This document shows, piece by piece, positions 17,084 to 26,022 of a stretch of 64,000 nt of DNA. Both the position numbers and the translations under genes were made by a program. The first letter of the stretch is position 1, and each line of letters opens with the position of its first letter. The DNA is from Streptomyces smyrnaeus (GTDB lineage: Bacteria > Actinomycetota > Actinomycetes > Streptomycetales > Streptomycetaceae): contig NZ_JAFFZM010000006.1 in the NCBI RefSeq assembly GCF_017676345.1, positions 1 to 64,000 on the forward strand, read 5' to 3'. A model generated the notes under the pieces. The model was given only the letters and a program-made list of their open reading frames with translations, searched no databases and was not told the DNA's origin.

Positions 17084-18346
17084 ATGAGGAACCGTGGCAT
17101 GGCGGACACCCGGCGGCCGGCCGCGGCCGGAGAGGGCGCCGGCCCGGCCGTGGACGACCTGCGGCCGAACCGCGCGGGCGACCGGGTCCCGGCCTTCGGG
17201 GACGCCTTGGAGACCCGGCGCCGCAAGCGGTTCCGGATCGCCATGATCTGCGTCTGGATGGTCTTCCTCAGCGGCCCGGTGAGCGATCTGTGGACGGGCG
17301 ACCACAGCGGTCCGGCACTCGCCGGTGCGGTGGCCGGGTTCGTGGCGTTCCTCGCCGCCTACCTCACGCTCGTCTACCGGCACATCAAGACCCCTTTTCC
17401 CCTGCGGGTGGTGTATCCGCTCCTGTTCTTCCTCTACGGCCTGGCCCTCGTCCTCTCCCTCACGGCGAGCGAGCTGTGGCTGGTGCTGTTCGTCTACGTC
17501 GCGGTGGCGATCGGCGCCGTGCTGCCCACCCGGCACGCGGTGGCGGGCGTGGCGGCGTGCGTGCTGGCGCTGGTGGCGGTCGGTACGGACTTCGGGGCCC
17601 GGCCCACGTGGAGCGGATGGTCCGGCCTCGTGATCCCCTGCGTGCTGGCCGGTTTCGCGCTGATTTCCGCGCGCAAGACGATCCTGACGATGCGGGAGCT
17701 GCGCGAGACCCGGGCGGTGGTGGCGCAGCTGGCGGCCAACGAGGAGCGGCTGCGTCTCGCCCGGGACCTGCACGACCTGCTGGGGCACTCGCTGTCCCTG
17801 ATCACCCTCAAGAGCGAGCTGGCGGGCCGGATGCTGCCCGCACGCCCCGAAGAGGCCGCCACCCAGGTCGCCGACATCGAACGCGTCAGCAGGCAGGCAC
17901 TGGTCGATGTCCGCGAGGCGATCGGCGACTACCGGCGCCCCACCCTCGCCGTCGAACTCGCGGGCGCCCGTACCGCGCTGGAGGCGGCGGGCGTCGTCGC
18001 CGAGCTGCCGCACCGGCCGCCGCCCGTACGGCCGGCGCCCCAGCAGGAGGCGGCGCTGGCCTGGGCGCTGCGCGAGGCGGTCACCAACGTCGTACGGCAC
18101 AGCGGCGCCACCCACTGCACGGTGACCCTGCGGGATTGCGACGGCGACGGCGCTCCGGGCGGTCACGGTCGGCGGGTCCTGCGGCTCACCGTCGCGGACG
18201 ACGGCAAAGGCCCCACCGGTGCGGGCGAGGGCAACGGGCTGAGCGGGCTGCGGGAGCGGCTGGAGCCGGTCGGCGGCTCGCTGTCGACCTCGGCGGGCGT
18301 GGACGGGGGCTTCACTCTGTGCGCCACCGTGCCGTCGCTACCCTGA
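17084..18346 (+). CDS. Sensor histidine kinase, NarL/DesK-type
   Basis: 420 aa; ATG at 17084 with AAGGA 10 nt upstream (an alternative ATG at 17099 is possible). A cytoplasmic N-terminus (~50 aa) leads into about five short-looped helices (residues ~52-200), so the signal is probably sensed in the membrane. HisKA_3 domain: phospho-acceptor His in LARDLHDLLGHSLSLI. HATPase_c: N-box REAVTNVVRHSGATHC and G-box DDGKGP, GNGLSGLRERL. Partner is the adjacent response regulator, 4 nt away. The arrangement resembles DesK/DesR-type membrane-fluidity or drug-sensing systems. Confidence 0.92.
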   Translation: MRNRGMADTRRPAAAGEGAGPAVDDLRPNRAGDRVPAFGDALETRRRKRFRIAMICVWMVFLSGPVSDLWTGDHSGPALAGAVAGFVAFLAAYLTLVYRHIKTPFPLRVVYPLLFFLYGLALVLSLTASELWLVLFVYVAVAIGAVLPTRHAVAGVAACVLALVAVGTDFGARPTWSGWSGLVIPCVLAGFALISARKTILTMRELRETRAVVAQLAANEERLRLARDLHDLLGHSLSLITLKSELAGRMLPARPEEAATQVADIERVSRQALVDVREAIGDYRRPTLAVELAGARTALEAAGVVAELPHRPPPVRPAPQQEAALAWALREAVTNVVRHSGATHCTVTLRDCDGDGAPGGHGRRVLRLTVADDGKGPTGAGEGNGLSGLRERLEPVGGSLSTSAGVDGGFTLCATVPSLP

Positions 18347-18350
18347 GGCG

Positions 18351-18956
18351 GTGATCAGACTGCTGCTCGCCGAGGACCAGGCGATGGTCCGCGAGGCGCT
18401 CGCCGCGCTGCTGAGCCTGGAACCGGACATCGAGATCGTCGCCCAGGTCGGCAGGGGCGACGAGGTGCTGGACGCGGTCGCGGCCCACCGGCCGGACGTG
18501 GCGCTGCTGGACATCGAGATGCCCGGTCTGAGCGGTCTGGACGCCCTGGAGGGGCTGCGGGCGACGCACCCTTCGCTGAAGGTCGTCATCCTCACCACCT
18601 TCGGCCGGCCCGGCTATCTGCGCCGCGCCATGGAGTCGGGCGCCGACGCGTTCCTGGTCAAGGACGCGCCCGCGGCACAACTCGCCGACGCCGTACGCCG
18701 GGTGCGGGCAGGCGAGCGCGTCATCGACCCGGGGCTGGCCGCAGCCGCGCTCGCCGAGGGCGCCAGCCCGCTCACCGACCGGGAGCGCGATGTGCTGAGC
18801 GCGGCCCGCGAGGGCGCGGCCAACGCCGAGATCGCCGCGGCGCTGCACCTGTCGCACGGCACGGTCCGCAACTATCTGTCCACGGCCATCCAGAAGACCG
18901 GCGCCCGCAACCGGACCGAGGCCGTCCGTATCGCCCGCGACAAGGGCTGGCTGTAG
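18351..18956 (+). CDS. LuxR/NarL-family response regulator
   Basis: 201 aa; GTG start with GAGG overlapping the region of the kinase stop. Receiver domain: acidic pocket EDQ at residues 7-9, phospho-acceptor Asp in VALLDIEMPG, conserved Lys in FLVKDAP. C-terminal LuxR helix-turn-helix: LTDRERDVLSAAREGAANAEIAAALHLS split by the recognition segment HGTVRNYLSTAIQKTGARNR. Likely regulates its own operon through the repeats at 15265-15292. Convergent with the next gene, only 15 bp apart, and no terminator seen between. Confidence 0.93.
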   Translation: MIRLLLAEDQAMVREALAALLSLEPDIEIVAQVGRGDEVLDAVAAHRPDVALLDIEMPGLSGLDALEGLRATHPSLKVVILTTFGRPGYLRRAMESGADAFLVKDAPAAQLADAVRRVRAGERVIDPGLAAAALAEGASPLTDRERDVLSAAREGAANAEIAAALHLSHGTVRNYLSTAIQKTGARNRTEAVRIARDKGWL

Positions 18957-18971
18957 TCCGACACCGCGGCG

Positions 18972-19925
18972 TCAGTTCAACCGGGCCCGAGCCGCCCGAG
19001 CCGCCCGGCGTACGTTCTCCGCCGCGTTGGGCTCCATCGTCGCGACGATATCCGCGTACTCCTCCATCTCCCGGGCGCCCCGGATGAATTCGCCCCGCTC
19101 CACCAGGAGCTGCGCCCGCTCGAAGCGGAGCCTGCCCGGGTGGTGCGGCAGCAGCAGGGACAGCTCGACCGCCCACAGACGCACACCGGACTGCTCGGGC
19201 CGCGGGCTGGCCCAGGCGCGGATGTTGTTGAGGATGCGCAGCACGGTCTCCAGCGGTCCGGCAGGCCGCAGTGAGGCAGCCGACAGCGGCGTCCCCCCGG
19301 TGGCACCGGCGACCATGACGGACAGCTCCTCCTCGTCGAGCTGCTTGCCTCCGGCGAACGGGTCGGCCAGTACATGGGAGGCGCCGGGGTCACCGAAACC
19401 CACCACGAAGTGTCCCGGCAGCGCCACCCCGTACACCGGGGCACCGGCGCGGCGGGCCACCTCCGTCCAGACCACCGACAGCAGGATCGGCAGGCCGCGC
19501 CGCCGCCGCAGCACCTCGGGCAGCAGCGAGGACTCCAGCCGCTGGTAGTCCGAGGAGGAGCCGCCGAACCCCTGCTCCTCGCCGAGCACCTGCTGCAGCG
19601 TGCGCGCCCACTGGGCGGGGGTACGGCCGCGCTCGAACGGCAACAGTCCGGCCAGCCGGTCGAGTTCCGCCTGCCCCTCGTCCACGATCCGGTCGAGGGC
19701 CGACTCGTCGTCCGCCGTGTGCTCCTGCTCGCCGGTCGTGTCCCCGGTCGCGTCCCCGGTCGCGTTCCTCTGGGTGCCGAGGGCCGCCTCCGCGCCGATC
19801 AGCAGGCACAGCAGCGCCAGATCGGGGCGCTCCTCGCGGGCTGCCTCGGCGAACCGCCGCCTGACCGCGCTCCGTGCCCCCTCGTCGCCGACACCCTCGC
19901 CGTCCACACCGTTTCCGCCGCCCAT
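18972..19925 (-). CDS. SirB1/transglutaminase-like family protein
   Basis: 317 aa from the ATG at 19925, with AGGA 6-9 nt upstream, which puts it 1 nt after the stop of the acetyltransferase. N-terminal SirB1_N-type domain followed by LRRRRGLPILLSVVWTEVARRAG and GVALPGHFVVGF, the characteristic motif (the His of PGHF is the position of the transglutaminase-fold histidine, but a catalytic Cys is not obvious, so it is probably not a protease). C-terminal helical repeats. A Thr/Gly repeat (GDATGDTTG) sits near residue 60. Cytosolic, role unknown. Confidence 0.85.
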   Translation of the reverse strand: MGGGNGVDGEGVGDEGARSAVRRRFAEAAREERPDLALLCLLIGAEAALGTQRNATGDATGDTTGEQEHTADDESALDRIVDEGQAELDRLAGLLPFERGRTPAQWARTLQQVLGEEQGFGGSSSDYQRLESSLLPEVLRRRRGLPILLSVVWTEVARRAGAPVYGVALPGHFVVGFGDPGASHVLADPFAGGKQLDEEELSVMVAGATGGTPLSAASLRPAGPLETVLRILNNIRAWASPRPEQSGVRLWAVELSLLLPHHPGRLRFERAQLLVERGEFIRGAREMEEYADIVATMEPNAAENVRRAARAARARLN

Positions 19926-19926
19926 C

Positions 19927-20925
19927 TCAGTCCTGCGGGGCGCGGAGGTAGAAGTACGCGTGGTGGTCGGCGAACCCCAGCCGCTCGTAGAGGGCACGCG
20001 CTGCCGCGTTGTCCCGCTCCACCTGCAGATAGGCGGCCGAGGCGCCCTCGGCGAGCGCGGCGCGGGCCAGCTCGCCCGTCACCGCCTGCGCCAGCCCCTG
20101 CCGACGCCGCCGGGGGGCGACCTCTATCGCGGCGAACCCGGCCCAGCGGCCGTCCACCACGCACCGCCCGATCGCCACGGGGGAGCCGTCCTCGTCGAGC
20201 ACGGTCGCGAACCACACCGAGGGCCCGCCCGCCAGCACCTTCCGCGCGGCGTCCGAGAGCCCGCCGTCGTCCGCCCTGTTGTAGAGGGAGACCCACTGCT
20301 CGTCCGGCGCGCGGTGCAACAGCACCCTTTCGTCCGGCTCCCTGTCGGCCAGCGGGGCCAGCGCGCCGACCTGTATCAACGCGTGGCGCTCGGCCGTCCA
20401 GCCGCGCTCGCGCAGCCGACCGGCGAGGATCGCGTCCTTCTCGGCGGCGATCTGCACCCGCGCGGGCAGCCCGCGCTCGCCGTACCAGGCGGTGACCCGC
20501 TCCAGGGCCGCCTGCAGCGGCAGCCCGGGATCGTCCAGGACGAGCACGGAGTTCGCCCGCGAGGTGAAACCGCCCGCGGCCCGCAGCGTCCACCCGCCCA
20601 GTTGCTCCGACTCGACCGGCGGCCAGCCCCTGGCGGCGACGGTGACGAGTTCCACCACATCGGCGGCGGGCAGCCCCCGGCGGCGCGCCGGAGTGCGGGG
20701 TACGACCTTTCCAGCGACCATCGATGCCTCCTCGATCTCGACCTGCTCACCATCGCGTCGGGTGATCCTGAGCACGCCCCCGGTCCACGATGTGAGAATG
20801 CCGAGCGTGTCCGTGAATCGTCCGCGCGGCTCTCCCGCCGCCGTCAACGACCGCACCGAGACACGTCTGCCCACGTCGGAAGGGGTGATGCGGACCTCCA
20901 AGCGTCCGCCCGTGGTGAATTCCAC
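19927..20925 (-). CDS. GNAT N-acetyltransferase, Rv0428c-like
   Basis: 332 aa. Residues ~1-75 form a small beta-barrel-like N-terminal domain (GRRVSVRSLTA..RFTDTLGILTSW), characteristic of the Rv0428c/cg3035 group. The GNAT domain lies at the C-terminus: acetyl-CoA loop IEVAPRRRRQGLAQAVTGEL and LQVERDNAAARALYERLGF. The middle is a degenerate first GNAT repeat. Substrate unknown. Translationally linked with the SirB1-like gene. Divergent from fdxA. Confidence 0.88.
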   Translation of the reverse strand: MEFTTGGRLEVRITPSDVGRRVSVRSLTAAGEPRGRFTDTLGILTSWTGGVLRITRRDGEQVEIEEASMVAGKVVPRTPARRRGLPAADVVELVTVAARGWPPVESEQLGGWTLRAAGGFTSRANSVLVLDDPGLPLQAALERVTAWYGERGLPARVQIAAEKDAILAGRLRERGWTAERHALIQVGALAPLADREPDERVLLHRAPDEQWVSLYNRADDGGLSDAARKVLAGGPSVWFATVLDEDGSPVAIGRCVVDGRWAGFAAIEVAPRRRRQGLAQAVTGELARAALAEGASAAYLQVERDNAAARALYERLGFADHHAYFYLRAPQD

Positions 20926-20954
20926 AGTTCTGATCGCCCCTCCTGTTCGTCTTG

Positions 20955-20970
20955 TCTCCGCGAACGGAGA
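20955..20970. promoter_or_regulatory. Palindrome in the acetyltransferase/fdxA divergent region
   Basis: TCTCCG-cgaa-CGGAGA, 30 nt upstream of the acetyltransferase start and about 105 nt before fdxA. It is followed by TACTAG (20971-20976), a possible -10. Could be an operator; no known regulator site recognised. Confidence 0.3.
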
Positions 20971-21075
20971 TACTAGGTGTGGGCATCGCCGCCGTCCGAA
21001 GCGAAAGAGCGCTCCCGCGCGCCCGCGGCGGAGCCGGGCACCGGCCCGCCAGCCCTAACGAGGAGGAACGACAGC

Positions 21076-21402
21076 GTGACTTACGTCATCGCGGAGCCTT
21101 GTGTCGACCTGAAGGACAAGGCTTGCATCGAGGAGTGCCCGGTCGACTGCATCTACGAGGGCCAGCGGTCCTTGTACATCCACCCGGACGAGTGCGTCGA
21201 CTGCGGTGCCTGCGAGCCCGTCTGCCCGGTCGAGGCCATCTTCTACGAAGATGACACTCCCGAGGAGTGGAAGGACTACTACAAGGCCAATGTCGAGTTC
21301 TTCGACGACCTCGGCTCTCCCGGCGGTGCCAGCAAGCTCGGCCTGATCGAGAAGGACCACCCGCTCATCGCCGCGCTTCCGCCCCAGGAACACGACGAGT
21401 GA
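21076..21402 (+). CDS. fdxA: Seven-iron ferredoxin FdxA
   Basis: 108 aa; GTG with AGGAGGAA 8 nt upstream. Cysteines fall at 9, 17, 21, 25, 40, 43, 46 and 50; counted without Met this is the same spacing as Azotobacter ferredoxin I, where 8/16/49 ligate a [3Fe-4S] and 20/39/42/45 a [4Fe-4S] cluster. Acidic C-terminal extension (EEWKDYYKANVEFFDDLGSPGGA) is typical of actinobacterial FdxA/FdxC. Soluble electron carrier. Next to dapC, as in many actinobacteria (Rv1177-Rv1178). Confidence 0.96.
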   Translation: MTYVIAEPCVDLKDKACIEECPVDCIYEGQRSLYIHPDECVDCGACEPVCPVEAIFYEDDTPEEWKDYYKANVEFFDDLGSPGGASKLGLIEKDHPLIAALPPQEHDE

Positions 21403-21453
21403 CCCACGGGCGCACCCCGCGAGTGAGCCACTGGCACGACGAGTAGCTCCTCA

Positions 21454-21497
21454 GCAGTCCCGTACGGCGACGCCAGCGTCCTGTCGTACGGGACTGC
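21454..21497. terminator. Perfect 13-bp hairpin after fdxA
   Basis: GCAGTCCCGTACG (21454-21466) and CGTACGGGACTGC (21485-21497) with an 18-nt loop, 51 nt after the fdxA stop and 64 nt before dapC. Confidence 0.7.
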
Positions 21498-21561
21498 GGC
21501 GTTCGGGGCCGTACCGGTCGGCTGTCCTCGAGAACCGGCTGTCTTTTGGAAAGCGAGCACC

Positions 21562-22659
21562 ATGCCCTCCGTCTCCGACCGCCTCCCCACCTTCCCCTGG
21601 GACCGGCTAGAGCCGTACAAGACCACCGCCGCCGGGCACCCCGACGGCATCGTCGACCTGTCGGTCGGCACCCCCGTCGACCCGGTACCCGTGCTGGTCA
21701 GGCGCGCGCTGACCGAGGCGGCCGACAGCCCCGGCTACCCCACCGTGTGGGGGACCCAGGCGCTGCGGGACGCGCTCACCGGCTGGTGCGAGCGCCGACT
21801 GGGCGCGCAGGACGTCACCGACCGGAACGTGCTGCCCGTCGTCGGCTCCAAGGAGCTGGTGGCCTGGCTGCCCACCCAGCTCGGCCTGGGCCCGGGCGAC
21901 CGGGTGGCCTTCCCCCGGCTCGCCTACCCCACCTACGAGGTCGGCGCCCGGCTCGCCGGGGCCGACCACATCGCCTACGACGACCCCCTGGAGCTGGACC
22001 CGGCCGGGCTCGCGCTGCTGTGGCTCAACTCCCCCTCCAACCCGACCGGCCAGGTGCTGCCCCCCGAGAAGCTGCGCGCCGTCATCGCCTGGGCGCGGGA
22101 GCACGGCGTGCTGGTCGTCAGCGACGAGTGCTACCTGGAGCTCGGCTGGGAGACGGAGCCGGTCTCCGTACTGCACCCGGAGGTGTGCGGCGGCTCCTAC
22201 GCGGGCCTGGTGGCCGTCCACTCCCTCTCCAAGCGCTCCAACCTCGCCGGCTACCGCGCCGCGTTCATCGCGGGTGACAGCGACGTGCTCGGCGAACTGC
22301 TGCAGATCCGAAAGCACGGCGGGATGATGACGCCGGCCCCCGTACAGGCGGCGGCCGTCGCGGCGCTCGGCGACGACCACCACGTGGCCGAACAGCGGGA
22401 GCGCTACCGCGCCCGGCGTACCGCCTTGCGCGGAGCGCTGGAAGCCGCGGGCTTCCGGATCGAGCACAGCGAGGCGTCCCTGTATCTGTGGGCCACCCGG
22501 GACGAGTCCTGCTGGGACACCGTGGCCGACCTCGCCAAGCGCGGGGTCCTCGTCGCCCCGGGCGACTTCTACGGCCCGGCGGGGGCACGGCACGTACGGG
22601 TCGCGTTCACCGCCACGGACGAGCGCGTCGCCGCGGCCGCCCTTCGGCTGCGGGAGTAG
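21562..22659 (+). CDS. dapC: Succinyldiaminopimelate transaminase DapC
   Basis: 365 aa; ATG with GGAAAGCGAG upstream. PLP-dependent class I/II aminotransferase making N-succinyl-LL-diaminopimelate from the keto precursor in lysine and peptidoglycan synthesis. Fold-type I marks: LNSPSNPTGQV (Asn binding PLP), DECYLELGW, and the Schiff-base Lys in VHSLSKRSNLAGYR; Arg near the C-terminus in ARHVRVAF binds the carboxylate. Family length normal. Located beside fdxA and in the same region as dapE (24740), the next step of the pathway. Confidence 0.93.
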   Translation: MPSVSDRLPTFPWDRLEPYKTTAAGHPDGIVDLSVGTPVDPVPVLVRRALTEAADSPGYPTVWGTQALRDALTGWCERRLGAQDVTDRNVLPVVGSKELVAWLPTQLGLGPGDRVAFPRLAYPTYEVGARLAGADHIAYDDPLELDPAGLALLWLNSPSNPTGQVLPPEKLRAVIAWAREHGVLVVSDECYLELGWETEPVSVLHPEVCGGSYAGLVAVHSLSKRSNLAGYRAAFIAGDSDVLGELLQIRKHGGMMTPAPVQAAAVAALGDDHHVAEQRERYRARRTALRGALEAAGFRIEHSEASLYLWATRDESCWDTVADLAKRGVLVAPGDFYGPAGARHVRVAFTATDERVAAAALRLRE

Positions 22660-22667
22660 CGGACATG

Positions 22668-22710
22668 CGAAGGGGCCGCCCGGACCGGTGAGGTCCGGGC
22701 GGCCCCTTCG
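22668..22710. terminator. Perfect 19-bp bidirectional terminator
   Basis: Arms 22668-22686 and 22692-22710 pair completely around a 5-nt loop, directly after the dapC stop and before the convergent secreted-protein gene; likely stops both. Confidence 0.85.
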
Positions 22711-22788
22711 TGGCCTCCGCGCAGTGGGACCGGCCGCACGGGCGGGACCGGCAACCACTGCGGGGAACGCCCCTCGACCGGGGACGCC

Positions 22789-23196
22789 TCAGCCGAGGGG
22801 GAGCCCCCCGAGGTTGGTGGTGGAGGGAAGGCGGGTGTCGGCGGCGGCCGAGGCGGCCTGCCCGAGCACGTCACCGGCCTCGCCGACGGCGTTGCCCGCC
22901 AGGTGCTGCGCGGCCGGGGCCACGGTCCTACCGGTCTTGCCCACGGTACGGCCGGCAGCCGGCACGGCCTGCTTGACGGCCTCGCCGCCGGTCTCACCGG
23001 CGAGCGTGGTGGTGTCGCGGGCCGTCTTGTCCAGCGTGTTGCCGACGCCCTCGCCGTCCAGGTTGCTGACCCCGCCCACGGGGCTCGCGGGCAGTTCCAC
23101 GGCGCTCGCGGCTCCGGCGGCACCGACGACGGTGGCAGCGCCGGCTGCCGTCAGCAGCGCGGTGCGGGCGATCCGGCGCGTGAGGGGGTTGGACAT
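22789..23196 (-). CDS. Small secreted protein of unknown function
   Basis: 135 aa from the ATG at 23196 with AAAGGAG 6 nt upstream (excellent). Signal peptide: basic start SNPLTRRIART, hydrophobic core LLTAAGAATVVGAAGA, cleavage after ASA near residue 32. The mature part is Ala/Gly/Thr-rich, with no Cys, no TM and no known domain, and looks largely extended or helical (TGGEAVKQAVPAAGRTVGKTGRTV). Homologues occur through Streptomyces; databases sometimes label them ATP-binding protein without basis. Probably cell-wall or extracellular. Confidence 0.82.
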   Translation of the reverse strand: MSNPLTRRIARTALLTAAGAATVVGAAGAASAVELPASPVGGVSNLDGEGVGNTLDKTARDTTTLAGETGGEAVKQAVPAAGRTVGKTGRTVAPAAQHLAGNAVGEAGDVLGQAASAAADTRLPSTTNLGGLPLG

Positions 23197-23504
23197 GGTG
23201 CTCCTTTGACGGAGAGGGGTTCTTGGCGTGTCAGCCGGGGTCCCCCGGTCAGACGCAGTGCCTATCGGCCCAAGTGCCATGGAGGTTGCGGGGGACGCGG
23301 GTAAAGGATTGGCAATCCAGGTTTGCCGCGCGAGCCGTCAAACTGGGCATTCCTCGCAGGCGGTTGACCTGTACCGGAGGAGCCGAAAGGGCCGCTGCCA
23401 GGCACGATTCGCCGAACGGGTTCACTCCTCGCGGCGACCGCCGCGCGAGGGAAGAAACGTCCACCCTTGTGGACCGGCTTCGTCCTTGCGGGGGAAGGGC
23501 TGGA
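23197..23504. other. Intergenic region between two leftward genes
   Basis: 308 bp; contains the terminator of the transglycosylase-like gene at its right end, a second GC-rich hairpin (CCTCGCGGCG...CGCCGCGCGAGG, about 23428-23451), and presumably the promoter of the secreted-protein gene, which I cannot place with confidence. Confidence 0.5.
23460..23475 (-). terminator. Short hairpin with T-rich tail, leftward
   Basis: Read on the minus strand: GTCCAC-aagg-GTGGAC followed by GTTTCTTCC, about 30 nt after the stop of the transglycosylase-like gene. One of the few in the window with a T-rich tail. Confidence 0.5.
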
Positions 23505-24653
23505 CTAGTGACCGGTGACGAGCCGCAGCTCCACCGCACCGTCCCGGGTGCGGTCCCTCCCGCCGCTCTTCGCGTCGCCCGTACCGACCTTGCGCCAGCC
23601 GTCCTCGGAGCGCTCGGCGGTCCATAGGAAGCCGCCGTAGGAGATCCGCTCGATGTGCAGCCCGGCGGCGTTGGCGACCGCCCAGTGGGCCAGCTCCCAG
23701 CCCTGGCGCCGGCCGTGTGCGGGCACCGAGACGGTGGGCGCGCTCTCGGCCCGCGCGGCGGCGTGCGCTTCGGCCCGCGCGGTGGTGCGGGCGGCAGCGC
23801 GTGCGGTGGTACGCGCGGGAGCTTGCGCCGCGGGGCGGGTCGCGGTGTGTGCCGCGCTGCCGCGCGCCGCCGGGGCGGTCAGTGTGCCGGTGCCATCGGC
23901 CAGCACGTCCCGGCCGAACTCCCGCACCAGCCGCTCGCGTACGTCCTTCGGGTTCCCCGGCTCGGCCGTGCCCTGGCCGCCCGTCGTGCAGGTGAGTGCG
24001 GCAGGCCGGCGGCCGGTGAGCGCACCCGTCAGCAGGGTGGCGTTCATCTCGTGCTTGGCGTACGCCTGCGGATATCCGCTGCGCTGCACCCGCTGGGCGG
24101 CGACGGTCAGCGGCAGCCGGGAGTAGCCCGGGACCTTCACCAGGTGGTCGTAGAACCGGTCCGCCGAGTAGACCGGGTCCTGGATCTGCTCCAGAGTGCC
24201 CCAGCCCTGCGAGGGGCGCTGCTGGAAGAGACCGACCGAGTCGCGGTCCCCGTGGCCGATGTTGCGCAGCTGCGACTCCTGCATGGCCGTGGCCAGGGCT
24301 ATCGTCACCGCCCGCTCGGGCAGCCCGCGCTGGGAGGCGACCGCGGCGATGGTCGCGGCGTTGGCGGCCTGCACGGGGGTGAGTTCGTAGGTCTGCGCGG
24401 GGTCGGAGGAGGCGGCGGAGCCGCCCGGGGTGCCGGACGCGCCGGAGGTGTCGGAGCCGGTGTCCTTGTCGCCCGTGGCGCGCACGGTGCACATCGCGCC
24501 GTCCTGCCCCGACAGTCCGCGTACCGCGATGTACGCGGTGACCGCGAGCAGCACGGCGCAGGCCACGGCGATCCTGAAGAGCCTGCCGCGGCCCCCGGGT
24601 CGGGACATGCCCGCGGGCATGCGTGGCGGGCGGGCCGATCGTGAGTGGGGCAC
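23505..24653 (-). CDS. Membrane-anchored lytic-transglycosylase-like protein
   Basis: 382 aa from a GTG at 24653 with TTGGAG just upstream; ATGs at 24620 and 24608 are alternatives. Single N-terminal membrane helix (FRIAVACAVLLAVTAYIAV), then an extracellular part. Residues resembling the lysozyme-like fold: ALATAMQESQLRNI with a Glu at the usual catalytic place, DSVGLFQQRPSQGWG and DPVYSADRFYDHLVKVPGY, a set seen in actinomycete transglycosylase-like proteins often mislabelled as metal transporters. The C-terminal half has an Ala/Arg/Thr repeat (RTTARAAARTTARAEAHAA). Probably acts on peptidoglycan; not proven. Confidence 0.8.
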   Translation of the reverse strand: MPHSRSARPPRMPAGMSRPGGRGRLFRIAVACAVLLAVTAYIAVRGLSGQDGAMCTVRATGDKDTGSDTSGASGTPGGSAASSDPAQTYELTPVQAANAATIAAVASQRGLPERAVTIALATAMQESQLRNIGHGDRDSVGLFQQRPSQGWGTLEQIQDPVYSADRFYDHLVKVPGYSRLPLTVAAQRVQRSGYPQAYAKHEMNATLLTGALTGRRPAALTCTTGGQGTAEPGNPKDVRERLVREFGRDVLADGTGTLTAPAARGSAAHTATRPAAQAPARTTARAAARTTARAEAHAAARAESAPTVSVPAHGRRQGWELAHWAVANAAGLHIERISYGGFLWTAERSEDGWRKVGTGDAKSGGRDRTRDGAVELRLVTGH

Positions 24654-24739
24654 GCGCTCCAAGGTAGCCGCTGGGGGCGACAGCGCCTGCGGCACGGGGC
24701 ACGCCGCGCCCCGCGCTGCTGCCGCCGTAGGGTGTGGGC

Positions 24740-25819
24740 ATGCCTCACAGCGCACTCGACCTGCAGCAGGACGCCGCCCGGCTCACCGCGCGGCTGGTGG
24801 ACTTCCCTTCCGAGAGCGGGAACGAGAAGGCGCTCGCCGACGCCGTCCAGGAGGCACTTTCCCGACTGCCCCACCTGAGCGTCGACCGGTACGGCAACAA
24901 CGTCGTGGCCCGCACGGACCTCGGCCGGGCCGAACGCGTCATCCTCGCGGGTCATATCGACACGGTGCCGATCGCCGAGAACGTGCCCTCCCGGCTGGAC
25001 GAGGACGGGCTGCTGTGGGGCTGCGGCACCAGCGACATGAAGGCGGGCGTGGCGGTGCAGCTGCGGATCGCCGCGACGGTGCCCGAACCCAACCGCGATC
25101 TGACGTTCGTCTTCTACGACAACGAGGAGGTCGCGGCGCACCTCAACGGCCTCGGGCACGTGGCGGCGGCCCACCCCGACTGGCTGGCGGGCGATTTCGC
25201 CGTGCTGCTCGAACCGTCCCAGGGCCAGGTCGAGGGCGGCTGCCAGGGCACGCTGCGGGTGCGGCTGAGCATGCGCGGCATCCGGGCGCACTCGGCACGC
25301 GGCTGGATGGGCGCCAACGCGATCCACGCCGCCGGGCCGGTGCTGGAGCGGCTGGCCGGCTACCGGCCGCGGCGGCCGGTGATCGACGGGCTGGAGTACC
25401 GGGAGGGCCTCAACGCCGTCGGTATCGAGGGCGGGGTGGCGGGCAACGTCATCCCGGACCTGTGCACCGTCACGGTCAACTTCCGCTACGCACCCGACCG
25501 CAGCGAGCAGGAGGCGCTGGAGCATGTGCGCGAGGTGTTCGCCGGGTGCGACATCGAGGAGTTCGAGGTGGACGACAGCTCGCCCGGCGCGCTGCCCGGC
25601 CTCTCGCACCCGGCGGCCCGCGCCTTCCTCGCGGCGGTGGGAGGTGAGCCGCAGCCCAAGTACGGCTGGACCGACGTCTCCCGCTTCAGCGCGCTGGGGG
25701 TACCCGCCGTCAACTACGGTCCGGGGGATCCCAACCTCGCCCACAAGCGGGACGAGCGGGTGGAGACCGCGCTCATCACCCGGTGCGAGGAGCGGCTGCG
25801 CAGCTGGCTGACCGCCTGA
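24740..25819 (+). CDS. dapE: Succinyl-diaminopimelate desuccinylase DapE
   Basis: 359 aa from the ATG at 24740 (AGGGTG upstream; GTG at 24734 also possible). M20 metallopeptidase that releases LL-diaminopimelate for lysine and cell wall. Zinc site residues: His in LAGHIDTVP, Asp in CGTSDMKAG, the Glu-Glu pair in FYDNEEV (catalytic base and ligand). Dimerisation lid around residues 175-290. The order dapE then LOG-type gene then folP-like gene matches Rv1202-Rv1207. Confidence 0.94.
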   Translation: MPHSALDLQQDAARLTARLVDFPSESGNEKALADAVQEALSRLPHLSVDRYGNNVVARTDLGRAERVILAGHIDTVPIAENVPSRLDEDGLLWGCGTSDMKAGVAVQLRIAATVPEPNRDLTFVFYDNEEVAAHLNGLGHVAAAHPDWLAGDFAVLLEPSQGQVEGGCQGTLRVRLSMRGIRAHSARGWMGANAIHAAGPVLERLAGYRPRRPVIDGLEYREGLNAVGIEGGVAGNVIPDLCTVTVNFRYAPDRSEQEALEHVREVFAGCDIEEFEVDDSSPGALPGLSHPAARAFLAAVGGEPQPKYGWTDVSRFSALGVPAVNYGPGDPNLAHKRDERVETALITRCEERLRSWLTA

Positions 25820-25826
25820 CCCGGAC

Positions 25827-25858
25827 GCCGGGCGGCCGCTGCTCGGCCGGCGCCCGGC
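25827..25858 (+). terminator. Imperfect hairpin after dapE
   Basis: GCCGGGCGGCC (25827-25837) can pair with GGCC...GCCCGGC (25845-25858) with a 3-nt bulge and 7-nt loop, just after the dapE stop. Confidence 0.4.
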
Positions 25859-25865
25859 CTGCTGC

Positions 25866-25907
25866 TCGGCCACCGGTCCGCCGCCGTTCGGCCACCGGTC
25901 CGCCGCC
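25866..25907. repeat. Two 20-bp direct repeats
   Basis: TCGGCCACCGGTCCGCCGCC at 25866-25885 is repeated exactly at 25888-25907, in the gap between dapE and the LOG-type gene. Each copy contains a palindromic ACCGGT. Confidence 0.8.
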
Positions 25908-26022
25908 CGGTCATCTGCCGGTAAGCGAACCGACGGCTGCCGGACGTGCGAATACCCGGCGGTCCCCTTCGCCGTCCGCATACCCTGAGGCGGAAAGATC
26001 GCAGGCGGAAGGAGTGTCGTAA